Numbered from the stretch's first letter, positions 8,727 through 18,125 are shown. The stretch is 64,000 nt of DNA from Aurantibacillus circumpalustris (GCF_029625215.1 NZ_CP121197.1:248001-312000), one strand, 5' to 3'. Numbers and translations are program-made. The notes: a model not told the origin generated them from the sequence alone.

Positions 8727-10622
8727 TTACTCAGTAACTACAAGTTTTTGAAAATATGTTTTTTGTTTTATCTCAACACTAAACAAGTACACACCAATTT
8801 TGAGGTTATACTCTGGTATAATTTCGAAAGTTGATTTATTCGAATCTGGCGTATAACGATTTTTATATACTTGCTGCCCTAATGCTGAAAAAACTGTAAT
8901 CCCGATTTCTGTATGGGTTTGATTATTTGCGGTTAATAGAATACTTTTCCCATTATTTGGATTAGGAAAGATTGAAATATCTTCACTAAGTTTATTCTTA
9001 GTATTTAGCGAAATTATTGGGCTGTAAGTATACGTTTTGTCAAAATCGACTTGTCTCAAGCGATAATAATATGTTTTATCCCATAAAATATTATCGTCTT
9101 TATGAGTATAGATTCTTTCTTGGCTCGTAGTTCCCGCACCTTTTTTGACACAAATCAGTGACCAATCGTTTCCATCCTCAGATCGTTGTAATTCATAAAA
9201 GTCGTTGTCTTTTTCCGATAAAGTTTTCCAAACTATTTCTGCCACACTTTCTAAATTTAGAGAGGCGCCAAAGTCCACTAAATTAATTGGCAACGGAGCA
9301 GAAGTTGTTGTAATAACTCCAGCGTTATTCGTACCCGTTGGTGCTCCCGCAGAATTTGTACATGGACTGCTGCTATCGTTACATCCAGAGGAACCGTTAT
9401 TTACCTGAGTTGTGATGTTTGAAGTTGGTTGTGCAACTGAATATATTACAACGCCTTGTGCGCCTCCGCCGCCGCCAGCATGTGCTGAAGTGTGCACTGT
9501 ACCGCCGCCGCCGCCATTCGCGGAAATTGTCAATGCGCACGCGCCAACAATATTAAACGCACCTGTTTGAATAACTATTGAGCCAGCGGCTCCACCACCG
9601 CCCTGCCCATCATTCGTAAGTCCTGTTACAGTATTGCCATTCGCGGAAATCAGCCGACCGCCACAAGCGCCTTGCGTAACTATACTTCCGGCTTTAACCA
9701 AAATAATACCACCACCATTTCCACCTGCACTACCCTGAGAATCGTTTTGTTGACCGCCACCGCCACCGCCACCCATAAAAATACGTGTAGCAGAAATTTG
9801 AGTTGAAAACGAAACGCCTCCTAAGCCGCCACCCCCCGGACCCGCGCAGGACCAACCATGTCCACCAACTCCTCCGGTTGTGTAATTTCCGCCGCCGCCG
9901 CCGCCGCAATTAATCCATTCACTTCCACCACCTCCGCCATTTAATAGATGACCACGCGCATATAAAAAATCTGTTGTTGACGTCTTGTAAATACCTTCCC
10001 CTTTAAGGGCTGCTCTATTATGATTACTGGTTCGGACATATTCCGTGGTAAGACATCCAGAGCCACCTGCGTAATAATTAGCAGAAGCTGCGCCTCCTCT
10101 AAAACCTAGACCATTAGCGCTTAAATTATGTGCTAATGTAAGAGTACCGGTAACCTGAAATGCCAAAACTCCACCTGTTGTTCCATTCCATGCCTTAGCC
10201 GACATATTAGACGTGGTTGTATAATTTGGAGAACCATAATTTCGAAAAGTAATTAATTGAACAGACGAATTGCTATTAAAGTTATATGTATTTACAGGTA
10301 AAGTCGACAGAACGATTGTTACCGGCAAACCAGCCGCTTCGGTATGCGAGGAAATTTGTAAAACCTCGTAAAGACCGGCTGATTGGATAGAAGCTAGGTC
10401 ACCGAAAGAGGAAACATTCGTTGTGTTAGAACCGATACAATTATCTTGCATTTGCATGATTACAACTTTATCTCCATCTTCAAATGTATGACCAGTTTCA
10501 TCTACACTTGCAACGGATAAAGTAGTGCCAGATATCGCAGTTATGTTGGCGTAACCATTCACTACCTGACATTTAAAAGAAGTGAATACAATGCTTAAAA
10601 AAGAAAGTAAAATTAACCGCAT
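8727..10622 (-). CDS. Glycine-rich T9SS type A cargo protein
   Basis: A 631-residue exported protein. Residues 1-19 look like a signal peptide (MRLILLSFLSIVFTSFKCQ). The middle (~170-420) is glycine-rich, with several runs of five or six Gly and interspersed Cys, a low-complexity beta-type region. Residues ~450-545 resemble a fibronectin-like strand region (YYYRLRQVDFD). The last ~75 residues are a type A sorting domain: ISIFPNPNNGKSILL, then SALGQQVY, then NLKIGVYLFSVEIK and a basic end. The protein should cross the outer membrane by T9SS and be anchored. Function is unknown. The start codon is only 4 nt after a -7 element (see findings). Confidence 0.85.
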   Translation of the reverse strand: MRLILLSFLSIVFTSFKCQVVNGYANITAISGTTLSVASVDETGHTFEDGDKVVIMQMQDNCIGSNTTNVSSFGDLASIQSAGLYEVLQISSHTEAAGLPVTIVLSTLPVNTYNFNSNSSVQLITFRNYGSPNYTTTSNMSAKAWNGTTGGVLAFQVTGTLTLAHNLSANGLGFRGGAASANYYAGGSGCLTTEYVRTSNHNRAALKGEGIYKTSTTDFLYARGHLLNGGGGGSEWINCGGGGGGNYTTGGVGGHGWSCAGPGGGGLGGVSFSTQISATRIFMGGGGGGGQQNDSQGSAGGNGGGIILVKAGSIVTQGACGGRLISANGNTVTGLTNDGQGGGGAAGSIVIQTGAFNIVGACALTISANGGGGGTVHTSAHAGGGGGAQGVVIYSVAQPTSNITTQVNNGSSGCNDSSSPCTNSAGAPTGTNNAGVITTTSAPLPINLVDFGASLNLESVAEIVWKTLSEKDNDFYELQRSEDGNDWSLICVKKGAGTTSQERIYTHKDDNILWDKTYYYRLRQVDFDKTYTYSPIISLNTKNKLSEDISIFPNPNNGKSILLTANNQTHTEIGITVFSALGQQVYKNRYTPDSNKSTFEIIPEYNLKIGVYLFSVEIKQKTYFQKLVVTE

Positions 10623-10626
10623 GGCA

Positions 10627-10657
10627 CAAAGTTAAGATATTCAAGAACAGCACACAA
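10627..10657 (-). promoter_or_regulatory. Promoter for the glycine-rich T9SS gene
   Basis: TTG (10657-10655), a 20-bp spacer and TAacTTTG (10634-10627) on the minus strand match the Bacteroidota promoter. Only four bases (10626-10623) separate it from the ATG at 10622, so transcription would begin at or next to the start codon. Confidence 0.55.
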
Positions 10658-10714
10658 TTATTCATGTTTGGATAGATTTCTTGGCTAAATTCGAATGCAA
10701 AATGAACGAAATGA

Positions 10715-11512
10715 TTAATAAGGGTTCTGTTTCCTAACGAGCTTTGCAAACAATTTTGGAAAGAAGCGTCTTATATGCACCATTAAGATTTCTTTACCAC
10801 CAATGTAAATTTCTTCTTTGCTTTTCCGAATGCCAGTAATGATTTGTTTAGCACATTCTTCTGCTGACAGTGCGTTTTCGTGACTTGGATCCATTTCATT
10901 ATGCTTTTCACCAGAAGAAGTAACGGCATTGTTAGAAACGTTAGTTTTAATTTTTCCAGGGCATACAATTAGTGTTTTGATGTTATACTTTTCTGTTTCA
11001 AGACGGAGTGAATCAAAAAAACCATGTAATGCATGTTTCGCAGCGCTATATGATGTTCTTAAAAAGAACCCAAATTTGCCTGCAATGCTGCTGATAATAA
11101 TTAGCTGCCCGCCTTTTTGACGCTTCATGTATGGTAGAACTGCCTTAGTTAAACTCACGTAAGAAAAATAGTTTACTTCCATTAACTGTCTATCGATATC
11201 AATAGAGGTTTCCATTGCTTCGCTACGTTGGCTATATCCACCATTGTTTACGAGAATATCTATTCTACCAAACTTATTTATAATTTGTGCTGTTAAACCA
11301 CTTGCGTTTTTTGTGTCACTCAAATCAAATGGTAAAATCATCAAATCAAGTTCGGGTAATTTGGTTAAATCTGCTACCCTTTTTAATTCATCTTCTCTTC
11401 TTGCTGATAAAATTAATCGCGCTCCCAATTTTGCAAATTCAAATGCTAAGGCTTCCCCTATTCCGGAAGATGCGCCAGTAATCCAAACAACTTTATCTTT
11501 AAAATCAATCAT
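10715..11512 (-). CDS. Short-chain dehydrogenase/reductase
   Basis: A 265-residue classical SDR. The Rossmann motif TGASSGIG is at residues 12-19, NNGG at 89-92 and the catalytic set is Ser141/142, Tyr155 and Lys159 (YSAAK). The family oxidises or reduces hydroxy/keto groups with NAD(P)H; the substrate is not predictable, though the C-terminal part resembles membrane-associated DHRS7-like reductases. Its ATG overlaps the TGA of the upstream glycosyltransferase as ATGA, so translation is probably coupled and the enzyme may act on the same glycan or lipid precursor. That link is inference. Confidence 0.88.
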   Translation of the reverse strand: MIDFKDKVVWITGASSGIGEALAFEFAKLGARLILSARREDELKRVADLTKLPELDLMILPFDLSDTKNASGLTAQIINKFGRIDILVNNGGYSQRSEAMETSIDIDRQLMEVNYFSYVSLTKAVLPYMKRQKGGQLIIISSIAGKFGFFLRTSYSAAKHALHGFFDSLRLETEKYNIKTLIVCPGKIKTNVSNNAVTSSGEKHNEMDPSHENALSAEECAKQIITGIRKSKEEIYIGGKEILMVHIRRFFPKLFAKLVRKQNPY

Positions 11513-12561
11513 TTTAGTGTTTCATAAACTTCGGTATAAAAATCCAAATAATTACGCGCTGTTTTTTGCCAATTAAATTGTAGTGCCCACTCTTTTAATT
11601 GCTGTGATTTATTTTTAGAGCTCTCAAAATCCTCTATTCCATCGTTAAAAGCTTCAACCATATTTGTTGAATCAAAGTTTTTCCAATAATAAGCGTGTTT
11701 CCCTCCTACTTCAGATAAAGATGTTTTATCGGAAAGAAAAACAGGTTTTCCCTGGCTCATGGCTTCAATTACTGGTAAACCAAATCCTTCAGAAAGGGAT
11801 GGAAAAACAAATGCTTTGCAATTTTGATACAACCAATATTTTTCTTCTTCAGTTACCGGTCCTAAAAAAACAACTCTATTATCAATCTCCATTTCGTTTG
11901 CTAACATTTTAATCTGGTTAACATATTCATGTGAGTTGTTTCCTGCAATTACCAAATTATAATTAGTCGATTTAATTAAGGGGAGTAATACGTGAAAATT
12001 CTTTTTAGGATTTACAATCCCAATTGAAAATAAATAGTCACCCGTAATTAATTTTTCAGGTCTTTTAGGAATAAGATCAGTATTTAAACAGTTTCCATTA
12101 TAAATTACCTTAGTTGGAACATCTGGAAAAATTAAATACCGAGAGGCTAATTGTTTTGTAAAGTTGGAAATAAATGTTAATCCTTTTGCCCTACTTACTT
12201 TTTGCTGTAATGCTTTTAATTTTTGTTGTTGTTTAACACTCGAATATTTTTCTAAAAAATTTAAATCATGAATTGTTAGAATTGTAGGAATACGTTTTGG
12301 AAACAAATGTGAGTCCTGGTGTGTGCAATGGAAGAGTTGAAGGTTTTTATTCCGAACTCCAATTAATTTATCTAAAAAATTAACCGTGTGATTTTTAGTC
12401 CTCTGTTTAAAATTAGAATAGCCTTGAGGAAAATAAAAAGAAAAAAGCTCGCTGTTTTGTTCTTCACGTAGAAGATTCTCAAACAGATTTTTGCAAAATT
12501 GACCTAAGCCGCTATTCGGATTTCTTAACCTTTCTAAATCAATACCTATATTAATTTTCAT
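11509..12561 (-). CDS. GT4-type glycosyltransferase
   Basis: A 350-residue GT-B enzyme that transfers a sugar from a nucleotide donor. The C-terminal donor-binding domain holds GIVNPKKNF (~181-189) and the family's E-x7-E signature in SEGFGLPVIEA (257-267). The N-terminal half is the acceptor domain. It ends by overlapping the SDR start (ATGA) and sits 38 bp downstream of a GT2 gene, so the three minus-strand genes are probably one operon for lipopolysaccharide or another surface glycan. Donor and acceptor are unknown. Confidence 0.87.
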   Translation of the reverse strand: MKINIGIDLERLRNPNSGLGQFCKNLFENLLREEQNSELFSFYFPQGYSNFKQRTKNHTVNFLDKLIGVRNKNLQLFHCTHQDSHLFPKRIPTILTIHDLNFLEKYSSVKQQQKLKALQQKVSRAKGLTFISNFTKQLASRYLIFPDVPTKVIYNGNCLNTDLIPKRPEKLITGDYLFSIGIVNPKKNFHVLLPLIKSTNYNLVIAGNNSHEYVNQIKMLANEMEIDNRVVFLGPVTEEEKYWLYQNCKAFVFPSLSEGFGLPVIEAMSQGKPVFLSDKTSLSEVGGKHAYYWKNFDSTNMVEAFNDGIEDFESSKNKSQQLKEWALQFNWQKTARNYLDFYTEVYETLK

Positions 12562-12599
12562 ACAGTGGCAATTGTGTGAGATAAAAATCCGTTGTTAAA

Positions 12600-13370
12600 C
12601 TAATTGGTAATTGTTTTTTGCTTGTATAAATTTCTTAATTTTTTATATTTCAAATAGGTTGCATAAGCGGAGATTTTTGAAATTAAAAATCCAGTTTTTC
12701 CATCCAAAAGCCCTAAATGTAAAAAGTAGTGATCGATAAACTTTGCGATCGGATTAACAACTAATTTAAATAAAGGCGCTCCTTTTCCATTTTTAAAATA
12801 CGCCTTAGAAGCAATATTAGTAAAGTATTCCACTTGTTTGTAATGATCTTGAACAGAATAATAGCTATAATGTAAAATATCTCCTTTTAAACGCCCTGCA
12901 TTTTTATCACCGGCAAACAATTCATATTTATCGTGCGGGTTAATTCCTGTCCAACGACCTTTACGATTATCAAATAAGCGTAATTTTTTATCGGGGTACC
13001 AACCGCAATATTTTACCCAATGTCCGCAATAATTCGTGAGCCGGCTTAAATAATAACCTTCTTTTTCAAAATTTGCTTTAGCTGCTTTAATGGACCCTAT
13101 TAAGGTTTCATCTAGTTCCTCATCGGCGTCCAATGATAAAATATAGGCATTAGTAGCAAAAGTAATTGCTCTATTCTTTTGCTGAATGTGTCCGTCAAAA
13201 GCGTGTTGAAAGAACTTAACATTGTATTTTTGACATATTAATGGTGTAGAATCTGTACTAAACGAATCGAGTACGATAATCTCGTCGGCCACTTCTTTTA
13301 CTGAAAGCAGACAACGTTCGATGTTCTTTTCCTCATTAAAGGTTATTATGACCACTGATAATTTTATCAC
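12600..13370 (-). CDS. GT2 glycosyltransferase, WaaE/KdtX-like
   Basis: A 256-residue GT-A enzyme. The N-terminus MIKLSVVIITFNEEKNI is the nucleotide-binding strand; DADEE at 81-85 is the metal-binding DxD-type motif; LDSFSTDST lies near 34-42. The family resembles lipopolysaccharide-core beta-glucosyltransferases (WaaE/KdtX). It is the first gene of the GT2-GT4-SDR group and is divergent from the TPR membrane protein at 13414. Assignment to GT2 is firm; core-LPS function is inference from the family. Confidence 0.88.
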   Translation of the reverse strand: MIKLSVVIITFNEEKNIERCLLSVKEVADEIIVLDSFSTDSTPLICQKYNVKFFQHAFDGHIQQKNRAITFATNAYILSLDADEELDETLIGSIKAAKANFEKEGYYLSRLTNYCGHWVKYCGWYPDKKLRLFDNRKGRWTGINPHDKYELFAGDKNAGRLKGDILHYSYYSVQDHYKQVEYFTNIASKAYFKNGKGAPLFKLVVNPIAKFIDHYFLHLGLLDGKTGFLISKISAYATYLKYKKLRNLYKQKTITN

Positions 13371-13401
13371 GGCGTAAAAGTACCAAATTTTATAGAACTG
13401 C

Positions 13402-13409
13402 TATATTTG
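13402..13409 (+). promoter_or_regulatory. -7 element immediately before the TMTC-like gene
   Basis: TAtaTTTG is an exact -7 match. Four bases separate it from the GTG start at 13414. No good TTTG is seen at -33. If it is used, the transcript would start at about the start codon. Confidence 0.4.
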
Positions 13410-13413
13410 CATT

Positions 13414-15240
13414 GTGCAGCAAGTCATATATAAAACCCTAAAAGAACATCATATTTTAACCATCGCTTTATTTGTTTGCATGGCAGTATATTCTAAATTT
13501 TTGTTTTTTGGTCATATTAGTTGGGATGATCCTGAAATGGTGTTTAAAAATCAAGCTGTTAAAGACTTTGATCTTAAATTTTTATTTACAAATCACTTTG
13601 TGGGGAATTATATTCCCGTGACAATGATGGTGCATTCTTTTACCTGGTTTATTTTTGAAAATCATACCGGCGGACATCACGCTGTAAATATTTTACTTCA
13701 TCTTTTAAATGGCATACTAATTTATTCAATAGGAAAACACTTGTTTAAAAACGAGGTGATCAGCAATATTGGCGCCATTATTTTTTTGCTTCACCCTATA
13801 CAAATTGAGTCTGTTGCCTGGATAAGTGAATTAAAAAATGTGCTTTCGACTACTTTTTATTTAGCAGGTATTTTACAGTATTTAAACTTTATAGAAAATG
13901 AATCTAAGAAAAGCTACGCTCTTTGTTTTTTATTTTTTGTTTTAGGTTGTTTGAGTAAATCTTCAACTGTTGTTTTTCCATTGAGTTTAATATGTATTGA
14001 TTTAATCGTTCGGCAAAAAATAATATTTAAAAACTTTTTAAATAAGATTCCTTTTTTAGTGCTTTCTGTTTTGTTTGGAATAATAAATATTAAAACACAA
14101 ACGGCTGATATGTTTATTAATCATGCGCACGAATTCCCGTACTATCAGAGGGTTGGTTTTGCTGGCTTTGCGTTTGTTAAATATGCCCTACTCTTTTTAT
14201 TTCCGTTAAACTTAAGTGTCATTTATCCCTATCCTGAAATTAAGACACCTGTGTTTATGCTAGGTTTCTTTGCAATTATAAGTCTTTTAAGCTTGTTAAC
14301 ATTCTGCATTTGGAAAAAGAAATTAAATACCAGCGCAGTGATAGTTTTTATATTCGTGAATTTGATTCTCGTGTTACAACTAATGCCCTTTGGAGAAGTG
14401 CTTTATGCAGACAGGTATTTGTACGTTCCTATCATAGGTTTAGCTTGGCTTTTTGGAATGATTATTTCAAAAATAAAAACCCAAGTTAAATTTATTAGCA
14501 TTTTAATTATTTTGTTTTTTACGGTATTTACATTTGCGAGAACAAACACTTGGAAAAGCGCCATTATTCTTTATGAAGACATTCTTAAGAATTATCCAGA
14601 TCAATTTATTGCCTTGAATAGTGCTGGAGTTGAATGTATGTTTCTAAACGAAGATAAAAAATCTTTAGACTACTTTGATAGGGCAACTGCCATAGCACCG
14701 CGCAACTACAAAGGTTTTTATAACAAAGGCTTACTCTTTTTAAAAAACAATAAGCCAGAGCTTGCAATTAAAAGTTTTAATAAAAGCCTAGAACTTTATG
14801 ATTACGGAAAAGCCTATACTGGAAGGGCTTCGGCTTACTATCTTTTAGGAGACTTTTCAAAAGCAATTAATGACGCGCAATTAGCATTAAAAACAGATGT
14901 AAATAATTCAAAGGCGCATTTTGTTTTGGCAAATTGCTATAACGATCTCAATCAGCTTGATGAAGCAATGTATGAATACAATAAAAGTATTGAACTCAAT
15001 AAAAACGAACCCGACTTTTATTTTAAACGCGCAATTACTTTTGGTAAAAAACAAGATTTTATTTCGTGCCTAAATGATTTAATTGTGTGCACGAGTATAA
15101 GGCCAGACTATTATGAAGCTTACTATTGGAAAGGTGTTGCGAAAATAAATTTAAAACAAAATCCTTGTGAAGATTTAAAAATAGCAGCACAACATAATTT
15201 TGAACCTGCCGTAAATGCATTCAATAAATATTGTCGCTAA
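13414..15240 (+). CDS. TMTC-like polytopic membrane protein with C-terminal TPRs
   Basis: A 608-residue protein. Residues ~12-380 have about ten hydrophobic segments; residues ~385-600 contain about five tetratricopeptide repeats (for example YKGFYNKGLLFLKNNKPELA). The membrane part carries GHISWDDPE (33-41) and LLHPIQIESVAWISELKNVL (125-144), hallmarks of the TMTC/GT-C-like family. In animals TMTC proteins are O-mannosyltransferases; bacterial members are mostly uncharacterised. Its position beside glycosyltransferases suggests surface glycosylation, which is inference. The GTG start is chosen because the next in-frame ATG (13480) lies inside the first membrane segment. Confidence 0.8.
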   Translation: MQQVIYKTLKEHHILTIALFVCMAVYSKFLFFGHISWDDPEMVFKNQAVKDFDLKFLFTNHFVGNYIPVTMMVHSFTWFIFENHTGGHHAVNILLHLLNGILIYSIGKHLFKNEVISNIGAIIFLLHPIQIESVAWISELKNVLSTTFYLAGILQYLNFIENESKKSYALCFLFFVLGCLSKSSTVVFPLSLICIDLIVRQKIIFKNFLNKIPFLVLSVLFGIINIKTQTADMFINHAHEFPYYQRVGFAGFAFVKYALLFLFPLNLSVIYPYPEIKTPVFMLGFFAIISLLSLLTFCIWKKKLNTSAVIVFIFVNLILVLQLMPFGEVLYADRYLYVPIIGLAWLFGMIISKIKTQVKFISILIILFFTVFTFARTNTWKSAIILYEDILKNYPDQFIALNSAGVECMFLNEDKKSLDYFDRATAIAPRNYKGFYNKGLLFLKNNKPELAIKSFNKSLELYDYGKAYTGRASAYYLLGDFSKAINDAQLALKTDVNNSKAHFVLANCYNDLNQLDEAMYEYNKSIELNKNEPDFYFKRAITFGKKQDFISCLNDLIVCTSIRPDYYEAYYWKGVAKINLKQNPCEDLKIAAQHNFEPAVNAFNKYCR

Positions 15241-15263
15241 ACTTCAATTAATAAAAGTTCCTC

Positions 15264-16094
15264 ATGAAAACTACAATTATACAAACTTCACTTCATTGGG
15301 AAAACCGTGAAAAAAATATCGCTCATTTTGACAATTTAATTTCTTCTATTAAAGAAAGGACAAACCTAATTATTCTACCAGAAATGTTTACAACTGGGTT
15401 TTCCATGAATCCGGAAAAAGTTTCTGAACCCTCAAATGGAGGAACTTTAAAGTGGTTAAAACAAAAAGCAAAAGAAAAAAACTGTGTAATAACAGGTAGT
15501 GTGGCAGTTGAAGAAAAAGGAAACTATTACAATCGTTTGTTTTGGGTAAATGAATCTGGAGAGTATAAAACATACGACAAGCGTCATTTATTTAGGATGG
15601 CAAAAGAAGACACGCATTATACTGCCGGATCTAAAAAGCTTATTGCTAAAATTAATGATTGGAATATTTGTCCATTAGTATGCTACGATTTACGCTTCCC
15701 TGTTTGGAGTAGAAATAGATTTGATTTAAAAGGAGAGAGTCGGCAGTCGGCAGTTGGCAGCGAGCAGTCAGGAGTGGGTAGTTGGGAGTACGATGTTTTA
15801 ATTTATGTAGCTAATTGGCCGGAGGTTAGGAATTATCCATGGAAACAGTTATTGATTGCGCGTGCGATTGAAAATCAATGCTATGTTATAGGTGTTAATC
15901 GCATTGGCAAAGACGGCAATGATTTTTCTCATTCAGGTGACAGTGTTGTTATAAATCCGCGCGGAGAAATTATAAGTGTTACAAAAGCCAACGAAGAAAG
16001 TATAGAAACTGTTTTTTTGGATAAAAACTACCTTGAGGAGTTTAGAACAATCTTTCCAGTTGGTCTTGATTCGGATTTTTTCGAATTAAAATAA
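15264..16094 (+). CDS. Omega-amidase / nitrilase-family amidohydrolase (YafV/Nit2-like)
   Basis: A 276-residue C-N hydrolase. The Glu-Lys-Cys triad is visible: Glu40 (ILPEMFTTGFSM), Lys106 (YDKRHLF) and Cys140 (PLVCYDLRFPVWSRN). The family hydrolyses alpha-ketoglutaramate and related omega-amides in the cytoplasm, repairing transamination by-products. Right after the catalytic loop, residues ~152-174 are an extra stretch (Arg/Gln/Ser/Gly-rich, with SAVGSEQSGVGSW) that typical members lack. It is encoded by heptamer repeats inserted in frame. The rest, such as YDVLIYVANWPE, is normal. It follows the TPR gene by 23 bp. The insertion's effect on activity is unknown. Confidence 0.87.
   Translation: MKTTIIQTSLHWENREKNIAHFDNLISSIKERTNLIILPEMFTTGFSMNPEKVSEPSNGGTLKWLKQKAKEKNCVITGSVAVEEKGNYYNRLFWVNESGEYKTYDKRHLFRMAKEDTHYTAGSKKLIAKINDWNICPLVCYDLRFPVWSRNRFDLKGESRQSAVGSEQSGVGSWEYDVLIYVANWPEVRNYPWKQLLIARAIENQCYVIGVNRIGKDGNDFSHSGDSVVINPRGEIISVTKANEESIETVFLDKNYLEEFRTIFPVGLDSDFFELK
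15736..15791 (+). repeat. In-frame heptamer repeat inside the omega-amidase gene
   Basis: Eight consecutive 7-bp units: AGAGTCG, GCAGTCG, GCAGTTG, GCAGCGA, GCAGTCA, GGAGTGG, GTAGTTG, GGAGTAC. Base composition is much richer in G than the surrounding gene. Confidence 0.8.
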
Positions 16095-16331
16095 ATTATT
16101 TCTATAAAATATTTTTATCCTTTTTTTCGGTGAATCATTATTCTCACCGAGTGAAGGTTATTTGTCCTCGAGTGAACCGTTTATATTTTAACAATTAAAG
16201 GTCGATGTTTAATTTATTTGGCTTTGATTAGCATTTTTCACCAACTCTTTTAAAAATAAAATTGTACTTAGTGAGAGAGGGTAATTTAATCCTCTAACTA
16301 AAAACTTAAGTCAAACCTAAAACCAACACCC
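16095..16331. other. Intergenic region before the first dockerin-type T9SS gene
   Basis: An AT-rich 237-bp gap. It holds a short hairpin (CGGTGA at 16128-16133, TCACCG at 16144-16149) without a T-run after it. No convincing promoter or coding region was found. Confidence 0.5.
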
Positions 16332-18125
16332 ATGAAAAAAATTACAAAACACCTTTTTTACAGCAGTCTTTTTATAGCTGCTATGTTCATTACCCACAAT
16401 GTAAAGGCTCAAATGCCTATAACGGTTACATCGGGTCAAATCTGCTACAGTGCAGGAAGCAACACTGCAAATGCTAGTGTAATTACCTTTTCACCTAGTT
16501 GGACATTCTCGTGGACTGCTATAGGATCAAGTTCTACGTGTGCAATAAGCTATTCAAACGTTACTTCAAATGGAAGTTCTGTTGATTTCAATTTTGGCTG
16601 TTGTGGAGTTTACACGCTTAATTGTTCAGCCTACAGCGGCAGCAGTCTTGTAACAACGGTGTCGCAAACATATGCAGTTGCTTGCCCTCAAAACATTGTT
16701 GCTACCAGCTCACCAGGTTCGACCTTATGCGCAGGAACAACAGCCACCCTATCTGCTTCTGGAGCTGTTACATATACTTGGAATGTTGGTGCCACAGGCG
16801 CAAACATTCTTGTTACACCTAGTGTTAGCACGTGTTATTCAGTAGTTGGAACAAATGCGAACGGATGTCAGAGTAATACTGGCGTGATTTGTCTATTTCT
16901 AAACAATTGGCCAACGCTTAGTATTAATGGGCCAACAACTTGCATGGGTTCAAGTGCTGTATATTCCGTGAGTGGTGCGCTTACCTGCACCTGGTTAACG
17001 ACTCCGCCAACAGTGGGCTATACAACAAGTATTATTCCGGGCGTTTTTCCGATTGGTTCTGCGCTATCAGTAATTGGAACAGGATCAAACGGCTGTACCG
17101 GCACCTATTCTACAATGGTTTATGCTGATACCACTTGCGTGAACGTATGGCCAGGAGATGCGAACAGTGATGGAATCGTGAATAATTTAGATGTTCTTCA
17201 ATTAGGCTTATCCTTTGCCGCAACAGGAGCTGCCAGATCTCCCGGAGGAAATTCGTTTACTAGTCAGTATGCAACTGCTTGGATTGGAAATGGAAGTACG
17301 GGTAAAAATAAGGCGCACATTGATTGTAACGGAGATGGAACTGTGAATAATAATGATACAGTAGCGATTCATACTAATTACTCATCTGCACATTCATTTA
17401 AACCATCAAATGGTTCCTCAACTAATTCAGATATTAGTCTGATTGTCCCTAATACTGTAACTGAAGGTACCTGGAACAAAGCAGACATAATGCTTGGCAC
17501 TTCGGTAAGTCCTATTAGTCAGTTATATGGTACTGCATTTGAAATTAACTATGATAACGCAATGATTGAAAACAACTCGGTTTATATCATTTATAGTGCT
17601 TCATTTTTAAATGCGGCTAACCAAAATGTGCAGTTTAGAAAGACTTATTTTAATAATGGCAAGCTTTATGCGGCAAGTGTTAGAACAGACGCCAGTAACG
17701 TTTCAGGCAATGGAAAAATAGGTGAGTTTTGGTTTAAACCAAAAACAGGTTTAGCGGCAAACTCGGTAATTAACTTATCTACTTCTAATTCAAGTAAGAT
17801 TGGGAATTCAGGTGTAAATTCATCCTTAACGGATGGTTCAGCTGTAAGCACTACTATAGCTAATTCAGTTGGATTAAAAGAAACCTTTTTACAAAACAAT
17901 GTTAGATATTTTCCTAACCCTGCTTCAAACAAACTTACAATACAAAGTGATGTAAATGCAACTATTAATTATGTTGTTTTTGATATTGTTGGTAGAGAAT
18001 TAACAAAAGGTGAATTTACTAATGTTACAAACGTTGATTTGTCTTCTTATGCAAATGGAACATACATTATTCGTTTAGAATCAGGTTCTGCTACAACTTA
18101 TAAAAAAGTAGTAATCGAAAAATAA
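16332..18125 (+). CDS. T9SS type A protein with dockerin-like and cohesin-like parts (paralog 1)
   Basis: A 597-residue exported protein. The signal peptide (1-26) ends NVKAQ. Residues ~27-270 are Cys-containing Ig-like modules with repeated SGAVTYTW...VSTCYSVVGTNANGC patterns. Two calcium-loop motifs of dockerin type follow: DANSDGIVNNLD (276-287) and DCNGDGTVNNND (331-342). Residues ~365-495 look like a cohesin-type beta-sandwich (TAFEINYDNAMIENNSVYII, then KIGEFWFKPKTG). Residues 524-597 are a type A sorting domain (RYFPNPASNKLTIQ ... GTYIIRLESG). It should be secreted and surface-attached. Its neighbour at 18281 is a close paralog. Cohesin-like is my fold reading, not certain. Confidence 0.83.
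   Translation: MKKITKHLFYSSLFIAAMFITHNVKAQMPITVTSGQICYSAGSNTANASVITFSPSWTFSWTAIGSSSTCAISYSNVTSNGSSVDFNFGCCGVYTLNCSAYSGSSLVTTVSQTYAVACPQNIVATSSPGSTLCAGTTATLSASGAVTYTWNVGATGANILVTPSVSTCYSVVGTNANGCQSNTGVICLFLNNWPTLSINGPTTCMGSSAVYSVSGALTCTWLTTPPTVGYTTSIIPGVFPIGSALSVIGTGSNGCTGTYSTMVYADTTCVNVWPGDANSDGIVNNLDVLQLGLSFAATGAARSPGGNSFTSQYATAWIGNGSTGKNKAHIDCNGDGTVNNNDTVAIHTNYSSAHSFKPSNGSSTNSDISLIVPNTVTEGTWNKADIMLGTSVSPISQLYGTAFEINYDNAMIENNSVYIIYSASFLNAANQNVQFRKTYFNNGKLYAASVRTDASNVSGNGKIGEFWFKPKTGLAANSVINLSTSNSSKIGNSGVNSSLTDGSAVSTTIANSVGLKETFLQNNVRYFPNPASNKLTIQSDVNATINYVVFDIVGRELTKGEFTNVTNVDLSSYANGTYIIRLESGSATTYKKVVIEK

Noticed and set aside
16128-16149. Hairpin after the omega-amidase as a terminator
   Set aside because: The 6-bp stem has a 10-nt loop and no T-run on its 3' side.
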